A stretch of DNA of 64,000 nucleotides from Enoplolaimus lenunculus (lineage: Eukaryota; Nematoda; Enoplea; Enoplida; Thoracostomopsidae): contig JASANG010002266.1 of assembly GCA_030248215.1 (NCBI GenBank), positions 62,001-126,000 of the forward strand, written 5' to 3'. Every line of letters begins with the position of its first letter. Within the stretch, counting starts at the first letter, position 1. Position numbers and translations under genes: made by a program. The notes below the pieces were generated by a model. That model was not told where the DNA came from, ran no database searches, and saw nothing but the letters and a program-made list of their open reading frames with translations. Shown piece after piece: positions 24,212 through 35,659 of this stretch.

Positions 24212-24960
24212 GCAGCTTATTTTGAGACGCCGAGGCTTAGTGGTAGTGGTTTCGAGTGAAAATCTATCTGCCATGGGTCATGGGATCGAAACCTCTTAAG
24301 AACGCAACTCATTTTTAGCTACGAACGCTCTAAACTAAAACCGTCGTCCTAACCTACGTAATGTAAGTATGTGAGACATGATTGTCCGTTATGTGCACAT
24401 GCAATATAGTGCAGTGCACTGTAAGTATGCTAGCTGGCAGCATACGGTCGACACATATAGTAGACGAAATATGCAGTTGGAGAGCATGTTACGTGGCTCA
24501 GGGGTAGAGTATACGCTTAAGGATCTGTAGACTGACAGTTCAATCCCCACTCCGGAGGCCCGCTTTTCCAGCTGCTTAGTAAAAAGGTTTGAAATCCTGG
24601 TTGCTACCTAGACTGACATGGGTGCTACTCCGTGCACGCAATGCTAAACTGTCGCGCTATGAACACGGTATCCATCCAGTCGAACACGTGATGGACGGTC
24701 AAGGGATGACATTGTTGAAAATAAGGGCATGTAAGCATGTGAGACATGCTTGCCGTTATGTGCACATGCAATAGAGCGCAGTGCACGGTATGTATGCAAG
24801 CTGGCAGCATACGGTCGACACATATAGTCGACGAAAATGCAGTTGGAGAGGCGGGATACGTGGCGCAGCGGTAGAGTATTCACTTAAGTATCCGTAGGCT
24901 GAGAGTTCGATCTCCGCTCCGGAGGCTCGCTTTTCCAGCTACTTATTAAAATGGTTTGAA
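24212..24960 (+). repeat. tRNA-derived SINE-like modules, tandemly duplicated
   Basis: Two similar units of about 240 bp (about 24363-24606 and 24729-24975) share GTGAGACATG, GTGCACATGCAATA, AGCTGGCAGCATACGGTCGA and a tRNA-like head with an A box (GTGGCGCAGCGGTAGAGT) and a B box (AGTTCGATCTC). A third, different tRNA-like head (GGCTTAGTGGTAG ... GGGATCGAAACC) lies at about 24230-24293. None folds as a clean tRNA gene by eye. Confidence 0.6.
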
Positions 24961-25261
24961 ATACCGGTTCCTACGCTTCACAACATGCCCAGATCTGTGA
25001 CTACCTTCAATTTAGTTGCATAAACATATTCAAGTTAGACACAACAATTCTGTTGCGACAAAGAAAGATGCTTCTTATTAATAAGCAAACCAACTGAAGA
25101 TTTACGAAACAGCAACTGCAAGAAAATTTATCACGCTCCTAGCTAGGTATTACTGTTGACATTATATTGTATGTGATGATTAAAAATAACTATGAATGGA
25201 TATACCGGCCCATGTTACTCTGAGTGGAGTCCGTTTACCCACGGGACCGCAATATACCCCG

Positions 25262-25900
25262 AGTGAAACCTTTTTGTTGGGTTGGTCGGGACAGCCGGGT
25301 CAGCTTCGAGCCATCTTTTACCTGGGTTGGTCGGGACAGCCGGGACAGCTTCAAGCCCATATTTTCCTGGGTCGGTCGGGACAGCGGGGACAGCTTCGAG
25401 CCTATATTTTTGCTGGTTCGGTTGGGACAGCTGGGACAGCTTCTAGCCTATATTTTTGCTGGGTTGGTCGGGACAGCCGGGACAGCTTCGAACCTATGTT
25501 TTTACTGGGTCGGTCGGGACAGCAGGGAAAGCAACAAGCCGATATTTTTCTAGGTCGGTCGGGACAGCGGTGACACCTTCGAGCCTATATTTTTGCTGGG
25601 TCGGTCGGGACAGCCGGGCCAGCTTCGAGCCTATATTTTTGGTGGGTCGATCGGGGCAGCTTCGAACCTATGATTTTGCTGGGTCGATTGGGACAGCTTG
25701 GACCCTATACTTTGGCTGGGTCGGTCGGCACAGTCGGTACAGTTTTCGAGGTAGGTTTTGTGGGGTCGGTTGCGACAACTTCGAACTTATGTTTTTGCTG
25801 GTTGGGTCAAAACAGCTGGGACAGCTTCAAGCCCATGTATTCGCTGAGTTGGTCGGAGCAACTTCAATTCTATGCTTTTGCTGGGTCAGTATATATAGCA
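25262..25900. repeat. 46-bp minisatellite, left arm
   Basis: The unit is about GGGTCGGTCGGGACAGCCGG, then GACAGCTTCGAGCCTATATT, then TTTGCT (46 bp), with 37-38 bp variants lacking one GGGACAGC. Because 46 is not a multiple of three, open frames run through all phases; these are not proteins. Confidence 0.93.
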
Positions 25901-27182
25901 GGACAGCGTCGGAGAAAATATGTTTTCTGGGATAGAGCTGTTTCGGCATTCCCATCAAAAATATAGTCAGAACTCCTGAACCTGCAAAATATAAGTAAAA
26001 TGCAACGAGTAACATCTTGCTGGTCTTATACCAATATTTCTTATACACAGACATTACATGAATAGTAAAAACATGCAACAGGCACATTCACTAATTATCT
26101 ATTAAGGTGAACAAGCACACTAAGACAAAGCATTCATCATGATATATAATACTTATTTCATTAAGATAGTTTAATCCAAAGAATGAAAATGTAGTTCGTT
26201 TATATTGGTCACTTAATTTGAATGCAGTGCATGTGCAAATTATATATGGACGCCGGATATCCGGATTTGTACACTGCAAAGAATGGTGAGCCAAACTGAC
26301 TCTCTCTGAAATAGAGTTTTCCTGACTACACAAACTGATTCAAATTCAACTCCGCCCGTCACATTCGATTCACTCAGTTGTAACCTTGGCGTGCGGTATG
26401 GCTCAATTTGTTGCATATATGCAGAGTTCCTTTAATGCTTGACGCTCGGTGAAACCTTTTTGCATTTAAAACAGCCTTTAAACTTTAAATTGTATTTACC
26501 AATAAAGCTGCATTAAATATATTGTTGATGGCTTAAATTTGTGATTAAAGTGTTTAGCCAATAAAAAGCAGAAGATAGCTAAAGGGATACGCTCCTAGCC
26601 GAAAAAAATTATTTCGTCGTAGCAATTTGGACACCCCTAAAAGTAACATTGACCGAAAATTTAAAGGTGTTTTATAATTCTACCAGTATAATTGAGGCAT
26701 GCAAATTCTCAACATTTTTGTAAAATTAAAAAACTAGCGTTTGCCCTACAATTTTTAAGATCTTGAATAAATTTTTTGTTAATTTCTGTTTCACATCAAA
26801 CTATAATTGCAACATATCTTTAGAACTGCGCGATGTTCACGTTATTTATAACCAGTTTTGAGCATAAAAATAACGAAATTTTCGATATTTCAGTAATAGA
26901 AACAAAACGGGCACCGATATCTGGTTACACCCTGATCACCGCAAGTGAAATTTATAGAACTTTTTCTCTATAGACGTCAGATTTAACATAATTAAATACT
27001 GCATTATAATCGACCCAGCTGTTCTCTGGTGTAGGCTTATACGTAGACTTAGGCTTATTCTGAGGTTTGCTCTCCATAGGCTTATAAGACGTAACCCAGG
27101 CTTTTAATAGTTCATGCTTAGCTTTAGACTACAAGTTTAACGCGAATATCAGCTTCGAAACTGTTGGGAGAGGCCGAGCAAA

Positions 27183-28380
27183 ATTAAAATATATGCTTCG
27201 AAGCTAGTTCCGGCAGCCGTGGCGAAAACGTAGGCTCAAAACTGTTCCGATCAACCCGTAAACTATAGGCTTGAACGCGTAATAGCTGTTTCGGCCAACT
27301 CAGCGAAAACAACCTCGAAGCTGTCCCGACAAACCCAGCAAAAACGTACGCTTGAAGTTTACCCGGCCAATCCAACAAAACATAGGCTCGAAGCTGTCCC
27401 GAGAAACCAGCAAAAAAACGCTTGAAGTTTACCCCGCAAACCCAGCGAAAACATAGAGCCGAAGCTGTCCCGACCAACCCAGCAAAAACATAGGGTCGAA
27501 GCTGTCCCGACCAACCCAGCGAAAACATAGGCTTGAAGCTGTATCGACCAACCGAGCAAAAACAAACGCTTGAAGCTATCCCCACCAACCCAGCAAAACA
27601 TAGGGTCGAAGCTGTCCCGGCCTACCCAGCGAAAACATAGGCTCGAAGCTGTCCCGACCAACCCAACAAAAACATAGGCTCGCAGCTGTCCCTGCTGTCC
27701 CGATCGACCCAACGAAAACACATTCTCGAAGCTGTCCCTGCTTACCCGGCCGACCAAACAAAAACACAGGCTCGAAGCTGTCCCTGCTTACCCGGCCGAC
27801 CAAACAAAAACACAGGCTCGAAGCTGTCCCTGCTTACCTGGCCGACCCAGCAAAAACACAGGCTCGAAGCTGCCCCAGCTGACCCGGCCGACCAAGCAAA
27901 AACACAGGCTCGAAGCTTTCCCAGCTGACCCGGCCGACCAAGCAAAAACACAGGCTCGAAGCTTTCCCAGCTGACCCGGCCGACCAAGCAAAAACACAGG
28001 CTCGAAGCTTTCCCAGCTGACCCGGCCGACCAAGCAAAAACACAGGCTCGAAGCTTTCCCAGCTGACCCGGCCGACCAAGCAAAAACACAGGCTCGAAGC
28101 TTTCCCAGCTGACCCGGCCGACCAAGCAAAAACACAGGCTCGAAGCTTCCCCCCCGCCCCCCAACCAAACACACCCCGCTTTCCCAGCTGACCCGGCCGA
28201 CCAAGCAAAAACACAGGCTCGAAGCTGCCCCAGCTGACCCGGCCGACCAAGCAAAAACACAGGCTCGAAGCTATTCTGGCGGTCCCGCCCGAACCAGCAA
28301 AAACACACGCTCGAAGCTGTCAGACCGACCCACCAAAAACATAAGCTGGAAGCTGTCCCTCCGTCCCAGCACAAATAAGT
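27183..28380. repeat. 46-bp minisatellite, right arm (inverted)
   Basis: Reverse complement of the left-arm unit. Five units from about 27908 to 28137 are identical, pointing to recent amplification. One unit at about 28146-28185 is replaced by a C-rich run that may be a base-call artefact. Confidence 0.93.
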
Positions 28381-28557
28381 GAGCAGGAGTGCTGACCTAT
28401 TGCTGTCCCGTGGGAAAACGGGACGCCCCTCAGAGTAACATGGGCCGATATACCAGCACGTTAAGTTAAGCAAAAATAGAGTCACAAATCTAAGCCTACC
28501 TTTTTGCAGTCCCACCAAAAACATGACTGCTCCAAAAGTAACATTAAACATCTTTGT

Positions 28558-29482
28558 ACTAGGTAAAAGTGTCCCTAGATGGGACAGATTGTGATATGTT
28601 TCGCTTGAAGCATGTAAATGAGTTTAAACAAGGGTTAGTTAGACCATAGATCAGTAGGTAGTGCTTATATTAGCTCCATAACTTCTATGAAATTAGTTGT
28701 CATCTATATCTTTGACGGCTGTCTTTCAGTGTTAACACGCTTGCGGTCAGTGAAACAAGAAACATATGGGCCCAGCGGACATCACCTATCAGCTTAATTC
28801 TAGCGTTTGTTGGGTTTTACAAGGTTCAGTTTATAAATGATCTAATCTGCATTCTTCATTGGAAGAAGATATTTTTTGAGTTTTAAAATATTTATGTTTC
28901 TAAACCTTGATTAGTAAATATTTCAATATTGCAAGATTACAAATTGCGTCTGTTGATTATCGAATAAAAAATGTCACGCATACGTGCGCGATTATTTTAC
29001 CTATCTTTACCATGACAATTTGATGATGTGAAGACGAGAAACTTTTCCAAATTATGTTCTGTGCCATGACATATTTAAGGTATTCATCTAGAAAATACCA
29101 TTCAAACGTTGCTAAATATTTCAAAGAACATTTTCTGCTGGCGCTCAATTGAGATAACTTTAAAAAGCAACTGACTTTTATACGAAAGGCATGTTGAGAG
29201 TTGTACTTTAGAACGCCTTGAAAACCCAGTGTCGATTTATAGCTTAACAGATGAAAGTTTGTTGGGCCCATATGTTTCTTGTTTCACTGACCGCAAGCGT
29301 GTTAACACTGAAAGACAGCCGTCAAAGATATAGATGACAACTAATTTCATAGAAGTTATGGAGCTAATATTATAAGCACTACCTACTGATCTATGGTGTA
29401 ACTAGCCCTTGTTTAAACTCATTTACATGCTTCAAGCGAAACATATCACAATCTGTCCCTTCTAGGGGCAGTTTTACCTAGT
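28558..29482. mobile_element. 0.92 kb DNA element with about 220-bp inverted repeats
   Basis: Positions 28558-28775 return inverted at 29261-29482 with only scattered differences. The termini are ACTAGGTAAAAGTG and its near inverse. Shared blocks include GGGACAGATTGTGATATGTT, CGCTTGAAGCATGTAAATGA and GTGTTAACACGCTTGCGGTC. The middle (about 485 bp) is AT-rich without a gene. No target duplication seen. Confidence 0.9.
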
Positions 29483-30467
29483 TTCTTTCTTTTACATGGG
29501 ATACGGTGAGGTTTTATGCTAAGACTACTCCTAAGCGTACGCCTAAGCCTAAACAAAATATAAGTCTAAAGCGTACACTTGCTCCATTGAAATCAATCAA
29601 AAAGCAGCCTGTTCTATGCTATAATGCATAAGAGGTTATTACAAATTATTACTGTCTTAGTTAGAAATTTCAGTGGAACAAACATCGCAGGGACACGTAA
29701 TCTATTACTCGGTGTCATTAGCATCACACAATAATATCTACTAGCTATGGTAATTACATATATTGTAATACAATTTTTTCAAAAAATTACAAAAATCAAA
29801 CGTTTAATAACAACTTAAATAAGACGTTTAGCTGTCCAATTTGTGTATGGTGTCGAAGCGGCTAATTAGGATATTCTATAAGTAAGTTACCTCATTCCAG
29901 CTCTGCTTTCCTGCAGAGAACATTCTGCAAAACTTTCAAAAAGCGTCCATTCTCGATGCTTGAAACATATATTGAAAACACTACTATGTTTCAATGATTA
30001 TAGTATCATGTAGCTCTTGCCATAAATAGTCGCATTTCCCGACATTGATTTTAGTTGTCCTGTAAATAAAGTTGTATAAACAGGTTGCAGAGCTCTCGTT
30101 TAAAACAGTAAAATGTTGATATCGTATTTTGAAATAATTGTGCTCTGGGCTGTTGTGTTCTGTGATAAGGAATCCTTCAACTGAAAACATCATCAGCACT
30201 TCTTGCCATAAATTGTATCGGCTGATATTACACTATATTCTTAAGTCTACGAATGCACCTAAGCCTAACCTAAACAAAAAATTATTTAAAGCTTTAGCCT
30301 TAAAGGAAAAAGTTTCAGTTTACTACCTATAACCCCTTCTCACATTGAGTTGCCTATAGGCAACTCAGCGCAGTGTATATACGTTAAATAATATATATCG
30401 CACCGTGTTTAACAATTGCAGCTGCCGTACCGAAATCCCACTATCCTATCACAAGAATATAAGATAT

Positions 30468-31060
30468 CTTGGAAATCGGGATTGTGACATATGGTGTCGA
30501 AGGTGTACTTTTGGGATCTCAGGATACGGTCGAAGCTGGGATTTTAGGATTTTGGAATTTCGAGATAAATGTTCGTAGAAGGGATTTTGGAATTTTGGGA
30601 TTTCGTGATATGTGGGTCTCTGGAATTTTGGAATTTCAGAATATGGTCGAAGGTGGGATTTTGGAACTTTTAGATCTCACAATATTGTCGAAGGTGGGAT
30701 TTTACGATTTTGGTATTTCGGGACTTCGGGGAATGGTCGAAGGTGGAATTTTGGGATTTGGTGCTATGGTCGAATGTGCGATTTTTGGGTTTTGGGGTTT
30801 CGGGATATAGTAAATGGCTTGATTTGGAGATTGCCGTATATGACGGAAAGTGGAATGTTGAGATTTCGGAATATGGTCGAAGGTGTGACTTTACGACTTT
30901 GGAATTTAATAGGCTTCGGGTAATGGTCCAAGGTGGAACTTTTAGATTTTGTGATTTTGGGGCTTTAGGGTATGGTCGATGGTGGAATTCTGGGATTCGC
31001 GGCTATGGTCGGAGGTGCTATTTGCGGTTTTGGGATGTCAAAATATGGTCGAAGCTGGAA
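30468..31060. repeat. Degenerate tandem repeat (GGGATTTTGGGATTTCGGGATATGGTCGAAGG type)
   Basis: Successive blocks combine GATTTTGGGATTTCGGGA with ATATGGTCGAAGGTGGGA, period roughly 40-50 bp, strongly diverged. Open frames of about 100-119 codons here are repeat artefacts. Confidence 0.8.
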
Positions 31061-31460
31061 TGCTCCTAAGCCTAACCCTAAAGCTAAGCCTAACAGTAAG
31101 CCTCATAAAGCCCATGCATAAGCCTAATTCTATTAAGTCAGAGCCTAACCAACAGCATAAGATTTAGCCTAATGGTCATTTAGGATTTAATCCATGTTTA
31201 AACAAGAGCCTAATCCTGAAGCATCAGCATATTAATTTTAAAGCCTAAGCCTATGCCATTTACGGTCTAATTTTATGCTTAAGCCAAAACTTGCTCTTAA
31301 GCCTAAGCCTAAGATTTAGCCCATGAGTCATTTAAGATTTAATCTTTGTTTAAATCATAGCCTCCTGCGCCTAAGGTCTAATCCAAAGATCATTTAAGAT
31401 CTTATCTATGGTTATTCCAAAGCCTGCTCCTAAGCCTAAGCCTAAACCTAAGCATATATA
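31060..31460. repeat. Degenerate CCTAAG hexamer field
   Basis: A run of imperfect CCTAAG/CCTAAC hexamers (TTAGGC-like on the other strand) directly follows the degenerate tandem repeat. It is the longest such field in the window. Confidence 0.8.
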
Positions 31461-32322
31461 AACCTAAAAGCCTGCAAAATCACAAGGAATTACTTGAATT
31501 GAACTCTATTGAAATCACGAAATCCCTAAATCGCAAAATCCAAAAATCACACCACAAACAAAAGCTACCAATTTTGAATCTATTTCGGTGGGATTTTGGG
31601 ACGACTGTAAAGTATACATGGGCTCAATTTTTATGTTGTATATGTTTATTGCTTTCACGTGAAACTGGGTAGAAGACATTTGTAAAGTCAAATTTTAGTC
31701 CCAAATCCATATTGAGTTTTTCAATAAATTTTCCTGTTTGTCAAAATATTAATCCGTCAAGCTTAACAGCTTTAAAATTCAAAATGGTTAAGTATTACAC
31801 TTTTCCAAAGAAATTTCACTGGATTTGAACCTGTAGAACTGTAGCATCAAACGACTATTTTCGCAGATACGGATATTTTGTTGCATCCTGAAAACAATGG
31901 AATTTATGCTATACTTAGTGTCATTCATTATTTAAATGATATAATTTCAAAATACCTTGATGATTATTTTCTATACTTTTTAGAATAGGTTAAGTTTTTT
32001 GAACTCGTTTATTTTCAAGGTCAGCCTAATAGTCATTCAAAGTTTTATTACCTGTTTGAGTTGAAAAGTTCTAAATATGATAATGGAATTCTTGCAAACT
32101 ACAAAATTTTGAACAGTTCACGTTACTGGGTATGCAAAGAAAAGATTGATATACAACTTTAATCATTAAATTTGGTGAAAAGGCGATTTAATACGTTGAA
32201 TCCTGGGCAGATTTTGTTTTTGGTCATTTTGGTTCTTTGCAATTTTAGTGTTAAACGTGGAAATATTACAGAATATACACACAATAAATTCGGAGACGGT
32301 ATTCTCAAATGGCTGTAGAATT

Positions 32323-32544
32323 TACACTGTAAAAATGGGGAGTCATATTGACTCGCTCGGAAAAAGGCTTTTCCTGACTACACAAACTGAGTCAAGTTTG
32401 ACTCCGCCAGAGTCAAATTCGATTCACTGAATCGCTCAGTGTGTTCAAATTGACTCTGGCGGAGTCAAATTTGACTCCGTTTGTGTAGTCAGGAAAAACC
32501 TTTTTCCGAGAGAGTCAATTTGACTCACCATTTATTACAGTATA
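32323..32544. mobile_element. TA-flanked foldback element, second copy
   Basis: Starts TACACTGTAAAAATGG and ends CACCATTTATTACAGTATA. The arms share GACTACACAAA and GAGTCAA repeats with the element at 15776-15979. Palindromic through most of its length. Confidence 0.82.
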
Positions 32545-33102
32545 TGGACACCGCTAATAAAGCTAAATTTATTGAACTGCGAGTGTCAATTCATGGATTG
32601 ACATTTCATTCTGTGAAGATGACAAGGAATTTTGACCGTTCAAGAATACCACCACACCACAGGCGGCAGAACAAACAGATTTACTGCATTCAAATGATTC
32701 GCTAAAAAGACTAATTCCGAATGTCATCATCAAAATCTAACATAACGAAAGGCGTTTTGGTCTTCTAACTGTTATTCACATGGAATTCTCAACATTTAAC
32801 CTGTCGTGAGTAAAGAGGAAAGCTTACATTTCAAGTATAATAAACGAATTTTTATGCCTATTCCGCAATAACTTGGAACAATAATGTCAACAACACTTTA
32901 CGAGTTTACGGAGGAAGTAATGCCAAATTTCCCAACCCATACGCGCGCAAGTTACTGTGAAAAATGAACGAGTTGAAATTGTAATTATTAGCGCACAGAA
33001 ATTTTGCAAAATCTGTAATATCATTGGTATCCCAAGTAATTTTTTTCAATGTCAAATATTGTGAATTTCGCAGTTTTAGTCTGTTTTCTTCATATCCGAT
33101 AC

Positions 33103-33266
33103 GGCCCATGTTACTTTAAGGGGCGTCCAGGTTTCTTATGAATCTATAAAAGAGTAGGTTTAGATTCTAAATTACGTTTTTTGCTTAGAATTACGCTTAT
33201 AGGCTTAGGCTTCAGGCTTATGAATACGCTTAACCTACTGTTACGTCCTTAAAAGTAACATTGGCC
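33103..33266. mobile_element. hAT-like MITE, 164 bp, perfect 8-bp target duplication
   Basis: The ends GGCCCATGTTACTTTAAGG and GGCCAATGTTACTTTTAAGG (inverted) match the large foldback at 25207. The flanks are both TCCGATAC (33095-33102, 33267-33274). The interior contains TTTTTTGCTTAG and GGCTTAGGCTT hexamers. Confidence 0.88.
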
Positions 33267-34331
33267 TCCGATACAATGTGTATAATTTTGTACCGTTAAG
33301 TAGTAAATATATAACCATTAATATGTACAATTTCATTCATTCGACGATATAAATTGGATGAACGCAGAGACTTTTTAAGAGGTTTTTCAAGAAGTGGCGG
33401 TAATAGCGAATTCTGCATCAGACACGGAAAACCGACTGCATTGCGTTGTTTATTTCGTTATTGAGCATATTTTATTCAGATCACGGAAATTCTGTTCGAT
33501 TCATTATGATCCTAAAATGTATAAAAATAATGTTTTTTCAAATATGTACAATTACAGTTCAAACTTTAATTTTATCGTCATGGATTTGAAATATTTTTCT
33601 GCTGAACACCACCCATTCAAAAGAATTGGCTCAAATCATGGCTTGAAAAAATAGATTTGAGATAAAATAAAAAAATATGCGCTCTTGATGAAGGTTAACT
33701 AATTGACAAATTCACAGGCCGCAGATGGTTTAAGGAACCGTATTATGCGAGTTACAAAATTAAACAGTTATTTCTTATTGTTTTGTTATTTCACAGCACA
33801 ATTTTAATTTAAGCGGTAATGTCTTAAGATTATACCAACTATAAAACTCGCGGTTCAGAACACATTCCAGTACACCATTGCGTATTAAATAGCAGCTTGA
33901 CCAAGGACTGTGCATTTTGCACTATTTACTTCACTGGCTGGGTTTCTAAAACCCTACTTAAGTACGACTTAGTAGATAAATACGTGTTAAAGTTTTTCCT
34001 TAAGCATGTTGTCATTTTGGAAAACTTAAAGGAACGTAAATACTCAAGTCGTTGACTCACTTGGATATATTACAGTTTATCCGCTCAGGCATACTAATCT
34101 TGGTCTAACTGATTGCAGACTCGTGATGCGTGTTTAATATAAAGCAACACAATTGCTTTCTTATTATGACAGTATTTCACATTTTGCGGGTAGTTCTTTT
34201 GGTACAAATGTTAAGTACTTTACTTACGCCGGCCACTTACGTAATTATTTAAGTATAACTTAAGTAAATGCTTAAGTAATCTTTCAGAATCTCAGCTGTC
34301 ATGTACAAACTGTTTCAAATGGTATCACGAC

Positions 34332-34603
34332 CAGGTTGCAGCCAGAATTATAAAATACCGGAATGGGAATCGGAAAGTTAAAAAAATACCGGAACCGGAA
34401 AACCAAAAAATTCTTGTAAACGAAAAAATCATTTTAACGCTTTTTATCGCTTTCAACGGTGTAAACACGCCATTTAGGATGCCAAAATCCTAAAACAAAT
34501 GCAGTAGCTGGAAACGTTGAAAAAATACCGAATTTTTTAGCGGTACAGGATAGTGAAAAATACCGGATTTCTCTACCGGAACCGGAATATCGATTGCACC
34601 CTG
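34332..34603. mobile_element. hAT-like MITE with CAGGTTGCA/TGCACCCTG ends, 272 bp
   Basis: The flanks ATCACGAC and ATCACGAT are a 7-of-8 target duplication. The interior repeats ATACCGGAACCGGAA-type motifs near both ends, as in the copies at 5125 and 11767. Confidence 0.75.
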
Positions 34604-35486
34604 ATCACGATAATTCATTGCTCGACAACTTGTAATCTGAAACTTTACGGACTCGACACGTCGACCATTATTAATATGCTTCCACAAGCGGCGGTCCATC
34701 ATTCTGCTTTTAAGCTATGGATCCACTTGGGACTCTGTTTAGATTTATTCATAGGCTTTAGGACGCGGTTTGGCAAAATTGTCGTCTGTTCGTTTCAAAT
34801 TTGACGCATGAATACAAGTGCACTTCTTATTCTCAAATGTGTGTAAAACATCATATCACCAGTTGGTGATTGGTTCTAAATTAGGAAGCTTACAAATTTA
34901 GCACATAAAATTATCGTTAACTGATGATAAGTGCTATGCGCATTTGAGAATATAGACCGAGATGTTTGCAACGTACATCATAAGATTTATGCTGAACTGC
35001 GCGCTGTGTTGTGGAATCATCCCTGAAGATTCGAACTTCGTTAAGCTCTTCCTGGAATTTGACGGCACCCGATCGCTAAAATACGCAAACATATTTGCCA
35101 CAATCGAATTACTTAAAGGTATGACGGGTTTGCAAAAAATATATACTTTGTGAGGTATTAACGTCTCGTACATAGCTTTCAGATTAATGCTGGCATTTTG
35201 AGTTCAAGGGCATCATAGATACGAATCAAGAATGTAAACAAGTTTTGATTTTAAAAAAGCAACATTTACTTGAATTTGTACACCATATTTACCATTATTT
35301 GCCAAGACATTTAGCTTAATAGTGGCTTAGAAATAGGCATAGGTTTAAAGCTATTTAATCAGTTCTCATGAAGATTATCTAAACTATGAGCAAGGTAATA
35401 GCTCAAACTGTGTACGTTATTTTATACACAATACAAAGAGTTTAAAAACTGCTACGCGAATAAGCAAATCCTAATCTTTTAAAGAC

Positions 35487-35640
35487 GTGACAGCTTCTGA
35501 GGCCCAAGTAACAACTCCTATGATTGAGTAGTGATTGTAAACACTTTCCACCAGAGAAGTATCAGAGGTTTGAATTTCAGCTTTCAATTGATGTATCAGA
35601 GATAACAGAAAATATTCATGTGAGAAAGGTTTATATTTTA
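35487..35640 (+). repeat. tRNA-derived SINE beside Kv4 exon 5
   Basis: It aligns with 54100-54235 and 45350-45505 through the A-box region (TGATTGAGTAGTG), B-box region (GGTTTGAATTTC) and the shared tail AAAATATTCATGTGAGAAAG. It is antisense to Kv4 and begins about 20 bp past the last recognisable Kv4 codon. Confidence 0.65.
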
Positions 35641-35659
35641 AATAAAACAACTGTTTAAC

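Larger units (their letters stand above)
25207..28446. mobile_element. 3.24 kb hAT-like foldback element with satellite arms
   Basis: The ends GGCCCATGTTACTCTGAG and CTCAGAGTAACATGGGCC are exact inverted repeats, continuing as imperfect GGxGTCCGTTTxCCCACGGGACxGCAATA. A perfect 8-bp target duplication, GATATACC, sits at 25199-25206 and 28447-28454. The left arm (25262-25900) and right arm (27183-28380) are the same 46-bp minisatellite in opposite orientation. The loop (about 25900-27180) holds a partial TA-type element, CCTAAG remnants and no gene. Perfect flanks indicate a recent insertion. Confidence 0.92.

Noticed and set aside
24845-24925. Functional tRNA gene
   Set aside because: A and B boxes are present, but the arms do not pair into a convincing cloverleaf and the unit is duplicated with long non-tRNA flanks, as in SINEs.
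25224-25966. Open frames of 98-159 codons on the plus strand
   Set aside because: Left-arm copy of the same minisatellite.
25262-28380. CRISPR-like array
   Set aside because: Repeats are head-to-tail with no unique spacers, in a eukaryotic genome.
27184-28551. Open frames up to 269 codons on the minus strand (repeated GRPGQLG / VFLL peptides)
   Set aside because: Products of the 46-bp minisatellite read in rotating phase; no domain, and the same pattern appears in all three frames.
30469-31069. Open frames of 103-119 codons
   Set aside because: Degenerate tandem repeat with period about 40-50 bp.
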